64,000 nt of DNA from Methylibium sp. (GCA_013824165.1 PNNH01000005.1:19499-83498); one strand, 5' to 3'. Numbered from the stretch's first letter, positions 10,701 through 19,391 are shown. A program made the numbers and translations. Notes: generated from the sequence alone by a model not told the origin.

Positions 10701-10931
10701 CTGGCGATGATCTTCGGCATGGTGCCGCTGGCCTTTGCCGTGTCCGAAGGGTCCGAGCAGCGCGCGCCGATGGGTCAGGCGGTGATTGGCGGTGTGATCA
10801 CCTCTTCCGTGCTGACTCTGGTGGTGGTGCCGGTGATTTATTGCTACCTGGACGATCTGTCGGCCTGGCTGAAGCGCAAGTTCGCGCCGGCTGTGCCTGC
10901 CGAGGCGCCCGCAGGCCCTGGCGCGAAATAG
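7749..10931 (+). CDS. RND-family multidrug/solute efflux permease
   Basis: A 1060-residue inner-membrane proton/drug antiporter of the AcrB/MexB superfamily. TM1 follows the N-terminal WFTRVSIQNPVMAVMVM segment. The proton-relay motif in TM4 reads GLLIDDAIVVREN, keeping both Asp residues. Two large periplasmic loops carry porter and docking domains. The second half repeats the topology, with GLVTKNAILLIDFA in TM10. The start at 7749 (ATG, preceded by GGAGCGCGCC) gives the family's usual N-terminus. With the preceding adaptor, and with the TolC-type protein encoded 1.1 kb downstream, it can form a tripartite pump. The substrate is not predictable. Confidence 0.95.
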   Translation: MWFTRVSIQNPVMAVMVMLAFVVLGLFSYQRLSVDQFPNIDFPTVVVQMDYPGASPEIVEAEVTKKVEQAVNTVAGISSLYSRSYEGSSVVIVEFNLDIDGRKAAEDVREKVALMRPTLRDEVKEPRISRFDPASQPIFNVAVLADTGAQIDTQELTRWSTQVLQKRLENVRGVGSVSVVGGLQRQIQIQLRPAAMEALGITVDQVLAAVKSENQELPLGTLQSAQQERVVQINARLKRPEDFRGIVVARKAGASIKLWQVADVVDGPQEVESLALYNGQRTVLLSVQKSQGENTIAVVDGLQAALKEAQVLLPKGVKTEVNRDNSRAIRVSVANVKQTLIEGALLTVLIVFLFLNSWRSTVITGLTLPIALIGTFLFMYVFGFTINMITLMALSLCVGLLIDDAIVVRENIVRHVQMGASPRQAALDGTEEIGLAVLATTFSIVAVFLPIGFMGGIVGKFFHEFGITIVAAVLISMFVSFTLDPMLSSIWHDPQAHGAHRGPPVTLYDKTLGRVTLAFDRFSEWLSALYQGVLAWSLVHKGATLAIALATLLASCGLAGSLGKEFVPKADLSETQINFYTPVGSSLEVTEARARQIDAVLRALPEVRYTVTTINSGFAAGKIYGSIYVRLTDRKDRQRSVNDLVLPLREQLATIPGVTITNIGQTDLGGAKSLQFSIQGADLKELERLSKTVMAKLEKIPGLVDLDSTLKPDKPTVAIEVKREAAADAGLNVNALAGTLRTLLAGTTVGNWRAPDGENYDVLLRLAPQARDSLADLQNLPINVAPAADGTPRAVRLSQVAEVHAATGANQINRRDLNREVQIDGNALGRSAGEVSADIKKALDETPFPPGYRYSFGGSTKNMTESFQYAVGALALAIVFIYMILASQFKSFLQPLALMSSLPLTLIGVVGALLAFRSTLNMFSIIGIVMLMGLVTKNAILLIDFAIRAREGEHGHGVDNEPMGREAALLRAAAVRLRPILMTTLAMIFGMVPLAFAVSEGSEQRAPMGQAVIGGVITSSVLTLVVVPVIYCYLDDLSAWLKRKFAPAVPAEAPAGPGAK

Positions 10932-10997
10932 AATCCCCCCAGTTTTCGGCGACCCGCAACTGGACAGCGTGCCGCCCGTACCCGAGGAAGAATCGAG

Positions 10998-11651
10998 ATG
11001 AACGTCGAACAAGCCCGCTTCAACATGATCGAGCAGCAGATCCGCCCCTGGGATGTGCTTGATACCGAGGTGCTGGCCCTGTTGGCCGTGGTCAAGCGCG
11101 AGGACTTCGTGCCGGCGGCCTACCGCGCCATGGCCTTCACCGATTGCGAGCTGCCGCTGCCCGGCGGGCAGCAGATGCTGGCGCCGCGCGTCGAGGCGCG
11201 CCTGCTGCAGGAGTTGAAGGTGCAACGTCATGAGAAGGTGCTCGAGATCGGCGCCGGCTCCGGCTATATGGCGGCCTTGCTGGGCCATCGCGCCCAGCGT
11301 GTGATCACGCTGGAAAGCAAGGCCGAGCTGGCGCGTTTTGCCAGCGACAACCTGAAGCGCGCTGGTGCCACCAACGTGACCGTGCGCGAAGCCGATGGCG
11401 CGCAAGGCTTGGCGGCCGAAGCGCCGTTCGACGTCATACTGCTGTCGGGCTCGGTCGCCGAAGTGCCCCAGGTGCTGCTGGATCAGCTCAAGGTCGGCGG
11501 ACGCCTGGCCGCCATCGTCGGCGACGAGCCTGTGATGCGCGCGATGCTCTACACCCGCAGCGCCGAGCGCGAGTTCCGCTCGACGGTGCTGTTCGATACC
11601 GTGGCGGCGCGCCTGCAGGGCTTCGAGCAGCGCTCGGGCTTCGTCTTCTGA
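10998..11651 (+). CDS. Pcm-like protein-L-isoaspartate O-methyltransferase homologue (divergent)
   Basis: A 217-residue SAM-dependent methyltransferase of the PCMT fold. SAM motif I is VLEIGAGSGYMAALLG (residues about 75-90). The second motif reads VITLESKAEL. Where true Pcm enzymes have GQTISQP, which includes the conserved Ser/Thr near the isoaspartyl substrate, this protein has GQQMLAP. Where Pcm has an ITAA-type motif it reads LLSGSVAEVP. A canonical Pcm is encoded at 55967-56794, so this is probably a paralogue with another substrate. It sits in a tight run with a rhodanese and a TolC-type gene (13 bases, then 45 bases). Confidence 0.8.
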   Translation: MNVEQARFNMIEQQIRPWDVLDTEVLALLAVVKREDFVPAAYRAMAFTDCELPLPGGQQMLAPRVEARLLQELKVQRHEKVLEIGAGSGYMAALLGHRAQRVITLESKAELARFASDNLKRAGATNVTVREADGAQGLAAEAPFDVILLSGSVAEVPQVLLDQLKVGGRLAAIVGDEPVMRAMLYTRSAEREFRSTVLFDTVAARLQGFEQRSGFVF

Positions 11652-11664
11652 GATAACAGCGTCG

Positions 11665-12006
11665 ATGCCGACCCAGCTGAGTTGCTCCGAGGTGTTGAGC
11701 CGCTGCACTGGTCAGGCGGGCTTGCCGCCACCGCTGCTGCTTGACGTGCGCCAGCCCTGGGAAGCCGAGCTGGCCCGCATCCGCATCGAGGGCGTGACCG
11801 AACGCCTGATCCCGATGGGTGAGCTGGTCCAGCGCCTGGACGAGCTCGATCCGCTGCAGCCTGTCGTCTGCTATTGCCATCACGGCGTGCGAAGTCTGCA
11901 GGTCGTCGCATTTCTCGAGCGCCAGGGCTTCGAATCGGTCTATAACCTCGCCGGCGGCATCGACGCCTGGTCCAGCGAGATCGATCCGTCGCTGCCTCGA
12001 TACTGA
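11665..12006 (+). CDS. Single-domain rhodanese-like protein
   Basis: A 113-residue cytoplasmic sulfurtransferase of the GlpE type. The N-terminal rhodanese motif LLLDVRQPWE is at about residues 25-34. The active-site loop CHHGVRS contains the predicted persulfide-carrying Cys. The C-terminal signature YNLAGGIDAW is complete. No signal peptide is present. It lies between the Pcm-like gene and the TolC-type gene, an arrangement I recall as common in Betaproteobacteria, so it is probably unrelated to the sox cluster 14 kb away. The physiological sulfur acceptor is unknown. Confidence 0.9.
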   Translation: MPTQLSCSEVLSRCTGQAGLPPPLLLDVRQPWEAELARIRIEGVTERLIPMGELVQRLDELDPLQPVVCYCHHGVRSLQVVAFLERQGFESVYNLAGGIDAWSSEIDPSLPRY

Positions 12007-12051
12007 ATGCCAAGACCCACAACACAACAACCCCTGCTGCGAGGAATCCTC

Positions 12052-13407
12052 ATGCCTGCTGACCACAAGACGCCCAAGCGCGCGAACGCGCTGTGGCGCA
12101 TGAGCCGTCTCTCCCTGGCCCTGGCGCTGACGCTGAGCGCTGGCTCTGCGGTGCACGCCCAGAGCCTGCTTGAGGTCTACGAAGCGGCCCGTGCCTATGA
12201 CGCTACCTATCTGGCAGCACGCGCGCAGGCTGATTCGAGCCAGTACCGGGCGGCTCAGGCCGATGCGCTGAATCGTCCGACCCTGGGCGTGGGCGTCACC
12301 GGCACTCGGGCTGAGACCGATCTGCCCCGGCTGCCCAACCGGGTTGACACGACGACAGTGCAGGCCGGCTTGAGCGCCAAGTACGCGCTGTACAACCGCG
12401 CCAACCGCTTCAGCATCGACCAGGCACAACGCAGCCTGGGCATCGCGCTGGCCGATCTGGAAGCCGCTGAGCAGGATCTGATCGTGCGCGTGGCGCAGGC
12501 CTATTTCGACGTGCTGGCCGCACAGGACGTGCTGGGCACCACCAAGGCGAACAAGACGGCCATCGCCGAGCAGCTGGCGTCGGCCAAGCGGAATTTCGAG
12601 GTCGGCACCGCCACGATCACCGATACGCGTGAGGCGCAGGCCAGCTTCGACCGCGCCACGGCGCGCGAGATCGCGGCCGACAACGATCTGCGCGTCAAGC
12701 GCGTGGCGCTGGACCAGATCGTGGGCCGCCTGGGCGTGGCGCCCAAGCCGCTGGCCCAGCCGGTGGCGCTGCCGGCGGTGACGCCGACGACGGTCGACCC
12801 CTGGGTCAGCCAGGCCGACGAGCAACATCCGCTGGTGCGCAAGGCCAAGCTGGGCCTGGAAGTGGCACGCTTGGAGACCGGCAAGGCCCGCGCGGCGGAA
12901 GCGCCGACGGTGGACTTGACCGGCACGCTGGCCAGCACCAATGCCCGCGGCGCTGGCGCCACGGTGCCCGGCACCACCGGCGTGGCCAGCGTGGGTGTGG
13001 CACTTAATATGCCGCTCTACACCGGCGGTGCCACCGGCAATCGCATCAAGGAAACGGTGGCCCTGGAGGAGCGCTCGCGCAACGATCTTGAATTCGCCCG
13101 TCGCGCCGTCACCGAGAACACCAAGCGTGCTTTCTTCGGCGTGCAGTCCGGGCTGGCGCAGGTGAAGGCGCTGGAAGCCGCTGAGTCTTCAAGCCGCCTG
13201 GCCCTGGAGGCCACGCAGCTGGGCTACAAGGTCGGTGTGCGCGTCAACCTGGACGTGCTGAATGCGCAGACCCAGCTGTTCTCGACCCAGAGTGATCTGG
13301 CCAAGGCCCGCTATGACGTCGTGCTGACCGGCCTGAAGCTGCGTCAGGCCAGCGGCCAGCTCAAGCCCGAGGACGTGGCGGCGGTCAACCAGTTGCTGGC
13401 CAAGTAA
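12052..13407 (+). CDS. TolC-family outer membrane efflux channel
   Basis: A 451-residue outer membrane factor. A signal peptide (LSLALALTLSAGSAVHAQ) precedes the mature start SLLEVYEAARAYDATY, a typical TolC opening. Two homologous halves of helical and beta segments follow, with VYEAARAYD-type and LGYKVGVRVNLDVLNAQTQLF-type repeat motifs. The open frame begins at 12007, but the ATG at 12052 has a good ribosome-binding site (GAGGAATCCTC) and gives a proper signal peptide. It would be the exit duct for the RND pump at 6.6-10.9 kb and perhaps for type I secretion. A strong terminator follows at 13434. Confidence 0.93.
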   Translation: MPADHKTPKRANALWRMSRLSLALALTLSAGSAVHAQSLLEVYEAARAYDATYLAARAQADSSQYRAAQADALNRPTLGVGVTGTRAETDLPRLPNRVDTTTVQAGLSAKYALYNRANRFSIDQAQRSLGIALADLEAAEQDLIVRVAQAYFDVLAAQDVLGTTKANKTAIAEQLASAKRNFEVGTATITDTREAQASFDRATAREIAADNDLRVKRVALDQIVGRLGVAPKPLAQPVALPAVTPTTVDPWVSQADEQHPLVRKAKLGLEVARLETGKARAAEAPTVDLTGTLASTNARGAGATVPGTTGVASVGVALNMPLYTGGATGNRIKETVALEERSRNDLEFARRAVTENTKRAFFGVQSGLAQVKALEAAESSSRLALEATQLGYKVGVRVNLDVLNAQTQLFSTQSDLAKARYDVVLTGLKLRQASGQLKPEDVAAVNQLLAK

Positions 13408-13433
13408 GCCGCGCAGCCCACCTGCAAGTCCCG

Positions 13434-13475
13434 CAGGGCCTGCACCGCGACGCGGTGGCCGGCCCTGGTCTTTTT
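13434..13475 (+). terminator. Rho-independent terminator after the TolC-type gene
   Basis: The outer stem is CAGGGCC/GGCCCTG, enclosing an inner perfect hairpin CACCGC-GAC-GCGGTG. GTC and five T residues follow. This should end the efflux/pcm/rhodanese/tolC transcripts. Confidence 0.75.
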
Positions 13476-13521
13476 GAGGCCCCGCAACAGCGGCGCGTCA
13501 GGGCGGGCAAAATCTGACCCC

Positions 13522-14304
13522 ATGCTCTATTTGCTTTCGCCTGCCAAGTCGCTGGACTACGAGACCGCGGTACCGCCCAACGTGCTCAAGCACGCCACCG
13601 AGCCGCAATTCCTGCCCCAGTCGGCCGAGCTGATCGATGTGCTCAGGCGCAAGACGCCGGCCGAGATCGCCACGCTGATGGATCTGTCCGAAGCACTGTC
13701 GGCGTTGAATGTGGGCCGCTATCAGGCCTGGGAACCGCAGTTCACCGACGCCAACAGCAAGCCAGCGGTGCTGGCATTCAACGGCGATGTCTATGCAGGT
13801 CTGGAGGCCGGCACGCTGAGCCTGGCGCAGCTGAAATGGGCGCAGCAGCATCTGGCCATTCTGTCCGGCCTGTACGGCGTGCTGCGTCCGCTGGACCGCA
13901 TGCAACCCTACCGCCTGGAGATGGGCACCCGCCTGGCGACGCCGCGCGGTGGCACGCTCTACGCTTTCTGGGGCGACCTGCTGGCCGAGCACCTGAACGC
14001 GAGGGCGGCCGCTCATCAGGTGCCGGTGATCGTCAACCTAGCCTCGCAGGAATACTTCAAGGCTGCCGACCGCAAGGCCTTGCGGCCGCGCGTGATCGAG
14101 TGCCAGTTCGAGGATTGGAAGAACGGGCAGTTCAAGATCATCAGCTTCTTCGCCAAGCGCGCCCGCGGCCTGATGGCGCGGTTCTGCGTCGAGCACCAGA
14201 TCGACACACCGGCCGGCCTGCAGGGCTTTGACCTGGAGGGCTACCGCTACCAGCCCGAACTGTCCACGCCCGAGCGCCTGTTGTTCCGGCGCAAGCTGGT
14301 CTGA
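13522..14304 (+). CDS. yaaA: Peroxide stress protein YaaA family
   Basis: A 260-residue member of the UPF0246/DUF328 family. It starts MLYLLSPAKSLDYE, which matches the conserved family start LLSPAKTLD. It also contains LAFNGDVYAGL, LSGLYGVLRPLD and YRLEMGTRL, all family signatures, and ends LLFRRKL. In E. coli YaaA lowers intracellular free iron and limits Fenton damage under peroxide stress, and it binds DNA. The ATG at 13522 is chosen because it restores the family start; the frame is open 48 bases further upstream. It stands alone between a terminator and the dioxygenase gene. Confidence 0.93.
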   Translation: MLYLLSPAKSLDYETAVPPNVLKHATEPQFLPQSAELIDVLRRKTPAEIATLMDLSEALSALNVGRYQAWEPQFTDANSKPAVLAFNGDVYAGLEAGTLSLAQLKWAQQHLAILSGLYGVLRPLDRMQPYRLEMGTRLATPRGGTLYAFWGDLLAEHLNARAAAHQVPVIVNLASQEYFKAADRKALRPRVIECQFEDWKNGQFKIISFFAKRARGLMARFCVEHQIDTPAGLQGFDLEGYRYQPELSTPERLLFRRKLV

Positions 14305-14320
14305 AGGCAGAATATTCGGC

Positions 14321-15172
14321 ATGAACACACAAGTGATCACGCCGGAGCTGCGGCACTGGATCGTCGAGCAGAACCAGGCCGGCGTTCCGCCGGAAAGGGT
14401 CATGGCCTCGATGCGGGCCAGCGGCTGGGACGAGACGGTGGCGCAGCGCGCGCTGGAGCAGGTGTTGGCTGGTGTCGTGCAGGAGCAGGAGCCAGGGAGC
14501 CCGGTGATTCCGGAGCAAACCCTGCCTGAGCCTGCCTTGAGTGGCCAGCCTTCGCGCATTTGGGCGGGTGATCGTGATGTCAAGATCCTGCTCACCGCGC
14601 GCAAGCCTCGCCTGGTGGTCTTTGGCGGCCTGCTGTCTGACGAGGAGTGCGAGGAGTTACGCGCGGCTGCTGCGCCGCGGCTTTCGCGTTCCGAGACGGT
14701 GGCCGAGCGTAGCGACGGCAGCGAGGTGAATGCCGCGCGCACCAGCCAAGGCATGTTCTTCGGGCGCTCCGAGAACGACATCTGTGCCCGCATCGAAGCG
14801 CGCATTGCCCATCTGCTCAATTGGCCGGCCGAGAATGGTGAAGGCCTTCAGGTTCTGCGTTATGCCCCCGGCGCCGAATATCTGCCGCACTATGACTACT
14901 TCGATCCCGCGCTGGCCAGCACCGAAGCCATCATCCAGCGTGGCGGCCAGCGTGTGGCCACCCTGGTGATGTATCTGAACACCCCGACACGTGGCGGCGG
15001 CACCATCTTTCCGGATGTGGGCCTGGAAGTGGCGCCGATCAAGGGCAATGCGGTGTTCTTTAGCTATGCCCAGCCGCATCCCAGCAGCATGACCCTGCAT
15101 GGCGGCTCGCCGGTGCTGGAGGGCGAGAAGTGGGTGGCCACCAAATGGCTGCGCTGGCGCGAGTTCGACTGA
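14321..15172 (+). CDS. 2-oxoglutarate/Fe(II)-dependent dioxygenase, prolyl 4-hydroxylase-like
   Basis: A 283-residue protein. Residues 1-50 form a short helical domain, followed by a Glu/Pro-rich linker. The rest is a double-stranded beta-helix dioxygenase domain of the P4Hc type. The iron ligands are visible: HYDYF supplies His and Asp of HxD, and the distal His lies in the TLHGGSPV segment. The Lys of EGEKWVATKW is the likely 2-oxoglutarate anchor. The ATG at 14321 lies 16 bases after yaaA and is preceded by GAAGGCAG. Substrate proline or peptide is unknown. The Lrp gene ends 28 bases away on the other strand. Confidence 0.87.
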   Translation: MNTQVITPELRHWIVEQNQAGVPPERVMASMRASGWDETVAQRALEQVLAGVVQEQEPGSPVIPEQTLPEPALSGQPSRIWAGDRDVKILLTARKPRLVVFGGLLSDEECEELRAAAAPRLSRSETVAERSDGSEVNAARTSQGMFFGRSENDICARIEARIAHLLNWPAENGEGLQVLRYAPGAEYLPHYDYFDPALASTEAIIQRGGQRVATLVMYLNTPTRGGGTIFPDVGLEVAPIKGNAVFFSYAQPHPSSMTLHGGSPVLEGEKWVATKWLRWREFD

Positions 15173-15199
15173 AGCGTCCGCACGGCCTGCCAGCCGCCT

Positions 15200-15661
15200 T
15201 CAGCGCCTGAGCGGCAACTGGCTCTGCTTGAGCTGGCGCAGCACGAAGCTGCTCTTGCTGTGGCGTATGCCCGGGATCTTGTAGAGCCGTTCGCGCAGCA
15301 GGCGCTCGTAGTCGCGCGTGTCCGAGACGGCGATGCGCACGTAGTAGTCGTAGTCACCTGAAACCAGGAAGGCTTCGATCACTTCCGGTATCTGCTCTAG
15401 CGCGCGGCCGAACTCGAACAGCGCCTCGTCGGAGTGGTTGTCCAGCGTCACATGCACGATGACGGTGTCCGCCAGGCCCAGCTTGGCGGCGTTGACGCGC
15501 ACCGAGTAGCCCTCGATCACGCCAGCCTCTTCCATACGCTTGATGCGCGTCCAGCAAGGTGAACTGGTGAGGCCGACTTGCTGGCTGATTTCCTGCAGGC
15601 TGGTGCGGGCATCGCGCTGCAGCACTTCCAGGATGGCAAGGTCGAATTTGTCGAGCTTCAT
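15200..15661 (-). CDS. Lrp/AsnC-family transcriptional regulator
   Basis: A 153-residue regulator. The N-terminal helix-turn-helix (LDKFDLAILEVLQRDARTSLQ then SSPCWTRIKRMEEAGVI) is followed by an RAM/AsnC effector domain (VSGDYDYYVRIAVSDTRDYERLL). The start at 15661 gives the standard family N-terminus MKLDKFDLAIL; an upstream in-frame ATG at 15724 would add a non-conserved tail. It is divergent from the acetolactate synthase gene with 100 bases between starts, a layout that suggests control by an amino acid effector such as leucine. It is convergent with the dioxygenase gene. Confidence 0.92.
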   Translation of the reverse strand: MKLDKFDLAILEVLQRDARTSLQEISQQVGLTSSPCWTRIKRMEEAGVIEGYSVRVNAAKLGLADTVIVHVTLDNHSDEALFEFGRALEQIPEVIEAFLVSGDYDYYVRIAVSDTRDYERLLRERLYKIPGIRHSKSSFVLRQLKQSQLPLRR

Positions 15662-15761
15662 GCTGCGGATGGTTTTCTGTGAAGAAGGATTTTCTGATTC
15701 TCTGCGAGTCTGCGGCAAATTCAAAAACCTTTACTGAAGGCTGTCGGGCACAGTTCGGGGC

Positions 15762-17516
15762 ATGTCACAAGCCCCTATCGAATCTCTTCCCCGGTCCGCT
15801 GCGCGGCTGCCTCGCAACGGTGCCGAGGCGCTGGTGGCCAGTCTGCTGGCGCTCGGTGTCGATACCGTGTTCGGCTATCCCGGCGGCGCCGTGCTGCCGC
15901 TGTATGACGCGTTGCATGCCGAGCCGCGCCTGCGGCATGTACTGGTGCGCCACGAGCAGGCGGCTGTCCACGCAGCGCAGGGCTATGCGCGCAGCACCGG
16001 AAAGGTCGGCGTGGTCTTCGTGACCTCGGGGCCGGGCATGAGTAACACGACGACCGGCTTGCTCGATGCGTTGTGCGATTCGATTCCGGTGTTGTGCATC
16101 AGCGGTCAGGTGGCCACCAGCGTCATCGGCACCGATGCCTTTCAGGAATGTGATGCGCTGGGTATTTCCAAGCCGGTGACCAAGTGGAATATGCAGCTGC
16201 GAGATGTGGATGCGATTCCCGCCTGTGTCGCAGAAGCGCTGCGGCGCTCGGCCGGCGGGCGGCCTGGCCCGGTCCTGCTGGACTTCCCGAAGGATGTGCA
16301 GCTGCAGGCGCTGGGCCGCTGGTCTGCGCCATCGGCAGCGACGCCGATGCACCCGGCGCCATCGGCGGTGCAGATCGAGGCGGCGCTGGCGCTGCTGCAC
16401 GCCGCGCAGCGCCCGGTGTTCTACGGCGGTGGCGGGCTGATCAACTCAGGCGTCCAGGCCTGCAGCGCCTTTGCGGCGCTGGTCCGGGCCAGTGGCGCAC
16501 CCTGCACCCTGACGCTTATGGGCCTGGGCGCGTTCCCGGCTGATGATCCGCAGTGCCTGGGCATGCTGGGCATGCATGGCACCCTGGAAGCCAATCTGGC
16601 CATGCATCAGGCGGATCTCATCATCTGCGTCGGTGCGCGCTTTGATGATCGCGTGACAGGGCGGCTGGATGCGTTCAGCCCACACGCGCAGGTGATTCAT
16701 CTCGATATCGATCCGCGTTCGGTCGGCAAGGTGCGGGCTGCTCAGGTCGGACTGCTGGGTGATTGCGAGGCCAGCCTGCACGCATTGCTGGCCGGCTGGC
16801 GTGGCGGGCAGGACTTGTCGGCATGGTGGACGCGTATCGAAGGCTGGCGGCGGGAGCAGTCGCTGGCTTTCGATGACCGTCAGGATTGCATCCTGCCGCA
16901 GGCCTTGCTGAGCCGGCTTGATGCGGCACTGACGGGCCGAGACGCGATTGTGTCGACGGACGTCGGGCAGCATCAGATGTGGGCGGCGCAGCATCTGAAA
17001 CAGCGGCGTCCCGGTCGTTGGTTGAGTTCGGGCGGCGCCGGCACCATGGGCTACGGCCTGCCGGCGGCGATCGGCGCGCAGATCGCGCATCCCGCGGCGC
17101 TGACGGTTTGTGTCAGTGGCGATGCCTCGGTGCTGATGAACATCCAGGAGATGTCCACCGCGATGCAGCATCGCACGCCGGTCAAGCTGGTGCTTTGCAA
17201 TAACGGTCGCATGGGCATGGTCAGGCAATGGCAGGAACTGATCCATGGCGGCCGGCTGAGCCACAGCTATACCGAAGCCTTGCCGGATTTCGTGGCACTG
17301 GCACGCGCCTTTGGCTGGCAGGCACGCAGGGTCGAGCTGCGGGCTGAACTAGATGCAGCCCTGGACGAATGCCTGCGCAGCGCCGGCCCGTTCTTTCTCG
17401 ATGTCGCAGTGTCGGCGCAGGAAAACTGCTTTCCGATGATGCCGGCCGGCGCAGCTCACAACGAGATCTGGCTGGGGCGTGATCGGCCGTATCTCGGCCC
17501 ATCGGCAAATGGCTGA
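15762..17516 (+). CDS. ilvB: Acetolactate synthase large (catalytic) subunit
   Basis: A 584-residue thiamine diphosphate enzyme that condenses pyruvate with pyruvate or 2-oxobutyrate in branched-chain amino acid synthesis. The catalytic Glu lies in [19 protein letters not shown]. The quinone-like FAD-binding middle domain and the ThDP/Mg motif GDASVLMN...CNNGRMGM are intact. The C-terminus matches the acetolactate synthase family. No regulatory subunit gene (ilvN/ilvH) and no ilvC follow; a terminator comes 35 bases later. This is therefore a stand-alone copy, probably regulated by the divergent Lrp protein. A degradative or other ThDP enzyme is possible but less likely. Confidence 0.88.
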   Translation: MSQAPIESLPRSAARLPRNGAEALVASLLALGVDTVFGYPGGAVLPLYDALHAEPRLRHVLVRHEQAAVHAAQGYARSTGKVGVVFVTSGPGMSNTTTGLLDALCDSIPVLCISGQVATSVIGTDAFQECDALGISKPVTKWNMQLRDVDAIPACVAEALRRSAGGRPGPVLLDFPKDVQLQALGRWSAPSAATPMHPAPSAVQIEAALALLHAAQRPVFYGGGGLINSGVQACSAFAALVRASGAPCTLTLMGLGAFPADDPQCLGMLGMHGTLEANLAMHQADLIICVGARFDDRVTGRLDAFSPHAQVIHLDIDPRSVGKVRAAQVGLLGDCEASLHALLAGWRGGQDLSAWWTRIEGWRREQSLAFDDRQDCILPQALLSRLDAALTGRDAIVSTDVGQHQMWAAQHLKQRRPGRWLSSGGAGTMGYGLPAAIGAQIAHPAALTVCVSGDASVLMNIQEMSTAMQHRTPVKLVLCNNGRMGMVRQWQELIHGGRLSHSYTEALPDFVALARAFGWQARRVELRAELDAALDECLRSAGPFFLDVAVSAQENCFPMMPAGAAHNEIWLGRDRPYLGPSANG

Positions 17517-17550
17517 TCCGGCCGCTGACGCTCAAGCTGCCCTGAAACGA

Positions 17551-17576
17551 GAAAAGGCAGCTGACGCTGCCTTTTC
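17551..17576. terminator. Bidirectional terminator between ilvB and efp
   Basis: A perfect 11-bp stem, GAAAAGGCAGC / GCTGCCTTTTC, with a TGAC loop. A and T runs in the two arms let it end transcripts from both converging genes. Confidence 0.85.
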
Positions 17577-17597
17577 GATCCGAGCCGAGGGCGCGGC

Positions 17598-18152
17598 TTA
17601 GACGCGCTTGCGGTACTCGTGCGTGCGGGTGTCGATTTCGATCTTGTCGCCCTGGGCCACGAAGATGGGCACGGGAATCTCGAAACCGGTGGAGATCTTG
17701 GCGGGCTTCAGCACCTTGCCCGAGGTGTCGCCCTTGACGGCCGGCTCAGTCCAAGTGACTTCGCGCACCAGCGAGGTCGGCAGTTCGACCGAGATGGCTT
17801 TGCCGTCGTAGAACACCACTTCCACGGGCATGGCGTCTTCCAGATAGGACAGTGCGTCGCCCATGTTCTCGGCTTCGACTTCGAACTGGTTGTACTCGGT
17901 GTCCATGAACACATACATCGGGTCGGCGAAGTAGGTGTAGGTGCACTCCTTCTTCTCCAAGATGATCTGGTCCATCTTGTCGTCAGCCTTGAAGACGACT
18001 TCAGTGCCCGAGTTGTTCAGCAGGCTCTTCAGCTTCATGCGCACCGTGGCGGCATTGCGGCCACCGCGGCTGTATTCAGTCTTCAGCACGACCATCGGGT
18101 CCTTGCCGTGCATGATCACGTTGCCGGCGCGGATTTCTTGAGCGATCTTCAT
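17598..18152 (-). CDS. efp: Elongation factor P (arginine type)
   Basis: A 184-residue translation factor that relieves ribosome stalling at polyproline. It has the KOW-like N-domain and two OB domains; the C-terminus reads [17 protein letters not shown], the EF-P signature. The tip loop reads [14 protein letters not shown], so an arginine occupies the place of the lysine that E. coli EpmA modifies. This is the arginine-rhamnosylated branch, and the modifying enzyme gene earP lies directly upstream (141 bases). The ATG at 18152 gives the family start [13 protein letters not shown]; the longer frame to 18281 is not conserved. Confidence 0.96.
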   Translation of the reverse strand: MKIAQEIRAGNVIMHGKDPMVVLKTEYSRGGRNAATVRMKLKSLLNNSGTEVVFKADDKMDQIILEKKECTYTYFADPMYVFMDTEYNQFEVEAENMGDALSYLEDAMPVEVVFYDGKAISVELPTSLVREVTWTEPAVKGDTSGKVLKPAKISTGFEIPVPIFVAQGDKIEIDTRTHEYRKRV

Positions 18153-18292
18153 AGGTGTTCCGTCAAAGGTGTCGGGAGAGGTGTCAGTTGGCGGGCGGGG
18201 AGGCTTGAACCCAAAGTCCAAGACGTAACCCTGCCGGGCACGCGCCCGAAATCCCCTGTTGACTTCCTCTCGGCGCGGCAAAGCCGGCTATT

Positions 18293-19351
18293 TTAGCCAG
18301 ATTCCCTGACAAAGCCCAGCAACTGGCTACAGAGGTCGGCCTGAAAGGCCAGCTCGTCGCACCAGCGTTCGGCATGCACCTGCTGGGCGCTAAGGTCCGG
18401 CAGGGTCAAGTTGTCCCAGCTGCCCAGCCCGTTCCAGGCTCGCCACAGGCCCCGAATCGAATTGGCAAGCCCGGGCTCGACGCCTCGAAGCCAGAGGTTC
18501 AGAAATGCTTCCAGCTTTGGCGCGTGAGCCCCGTCAGGTTGGGGATAAAGCTGCCAGATCATCGGCCGCGCCGCCCACTGGGCACGGACGAAGGAGTCCT
18601 CGCCGCGCACCAGATTCAGGTCGCAGGCCCACAGCAGGTGGTCGTAGTCGGCTTGGCTCAGGTAGGGCAGGGCCTGCCAACGAAGGCCGGCCGGCAGCGT
18701 CAGAGACCGCAGGGTTTGCTGCGCGTCGCCCGGGCAGACCAGCAGCAAGGTGGGGGTGCCGGCGAGTCGTTCGAGCAGTTGCGGCAGGCCGGGATTCGGG
18801 TAGGCGAACAAGCTCAGCAGCCGTTCGCCGGCATGGCGCTTGATGCCCTGCGAAGCCAGCCAGGCCGTCCGGTCGAACTTGGCCTGCCTCTCCATCAAGT
18901 CCGGCTCGCGCAGCAGTCCACCGGTGCGGCTTGTGAACCCGGGGTAGAAAAAGTGCTTCTCCAGACCGCGAGCCGGCCCGCTGAACTGTGGCGACGCCAG
19001 TCTGTGGCTGCGTTCGACATAGGACTCGGCGCTCAGATATTCGAGATTGATCCAGCGCGGCGGGACGGAACGCTCAGCCATCAGGGCGAGAAACGCCTCG
19101 GGTAACTCGCAGCCGAAGGTCTCGATGACGACGTCTCCGACCTCGCTGGTATGCAGGCTGTCTCGCCAGTCCAGCACTTCGATCCGCGGCGGGATGCCCG
19201 CGGGCGCCATCCATTGCAGCGCTGACGCGTCATCGATCCAAAGTCTGATTTGCTGATCGCGGGCCGCCAGATCGCGTGCCAGTCGCCAGCTGACGCCGAT
19301 GTCGCCAAAGTTGTCGATCACCCGGCAAAACAGATCCCAGCGAAGTTCCAT
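18293..19351 (-). CDS. earP: EF-P arginine rhamnosyltransferase EarP
   Basis: A 352-residue glycosyltransferase (GT104, DUF2331) that adds L-rhamnose from dTDP-rhamnose to the tip arginine of EF-P. The start [24 protein letters not shown] is characteristic of the family, including the Asp of the DNFGD motif that is reported to be needed for catalysis. The conserved C-terminal segment [23 protein letters not shown] is intact. It is encoded immediately before efp on the same strand, the usual pairing. It is divergent from uvrC, with 40 bases between the two starts. Confidence 0.95.
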   Translation of the reverse strand: MELRWDLFCRVIDNFGDIGVSWRLARDLAARDQQIRLWIDDASALQWMAPAGIPPRIEVLDWRDSLHTSEVGDVVIETFGCELPEAFLALMAERSVPPRWINLEYLSAESYVERSHRLASPQFSGPARGLEKHFFYPGFTSRTGGLLREPDLMERQAKFDRTAWLASQGIKRHAGERLLSLFAYPNPGLPQLLERLAGTPTLLLVCPGDAQQTLRSLTLPAGLRWQALPYLSQADYDHLLWACDLNLVRGEDSFVRAQWAARPMIWQLYPQPDGAHAPKLEAFLNLWLRGVEPGLANSIRGLWRAWNGLGSWDNLTLPDLSAQQVHAERWCDELAFQADLCSQLLGFVRESG

Positions 19352-19391
19352 GCGGCATTATCGGTCGGGGCTCGCGGCACAATCGCGGCCC

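Noticed and set aside
11665..12006. Rhodanese as part of the sulfur oxidation system
   Set aside because: It is cytoplasmic, 14 kb from sox and tightly linked to the Pcm-like and TolC-type genes.
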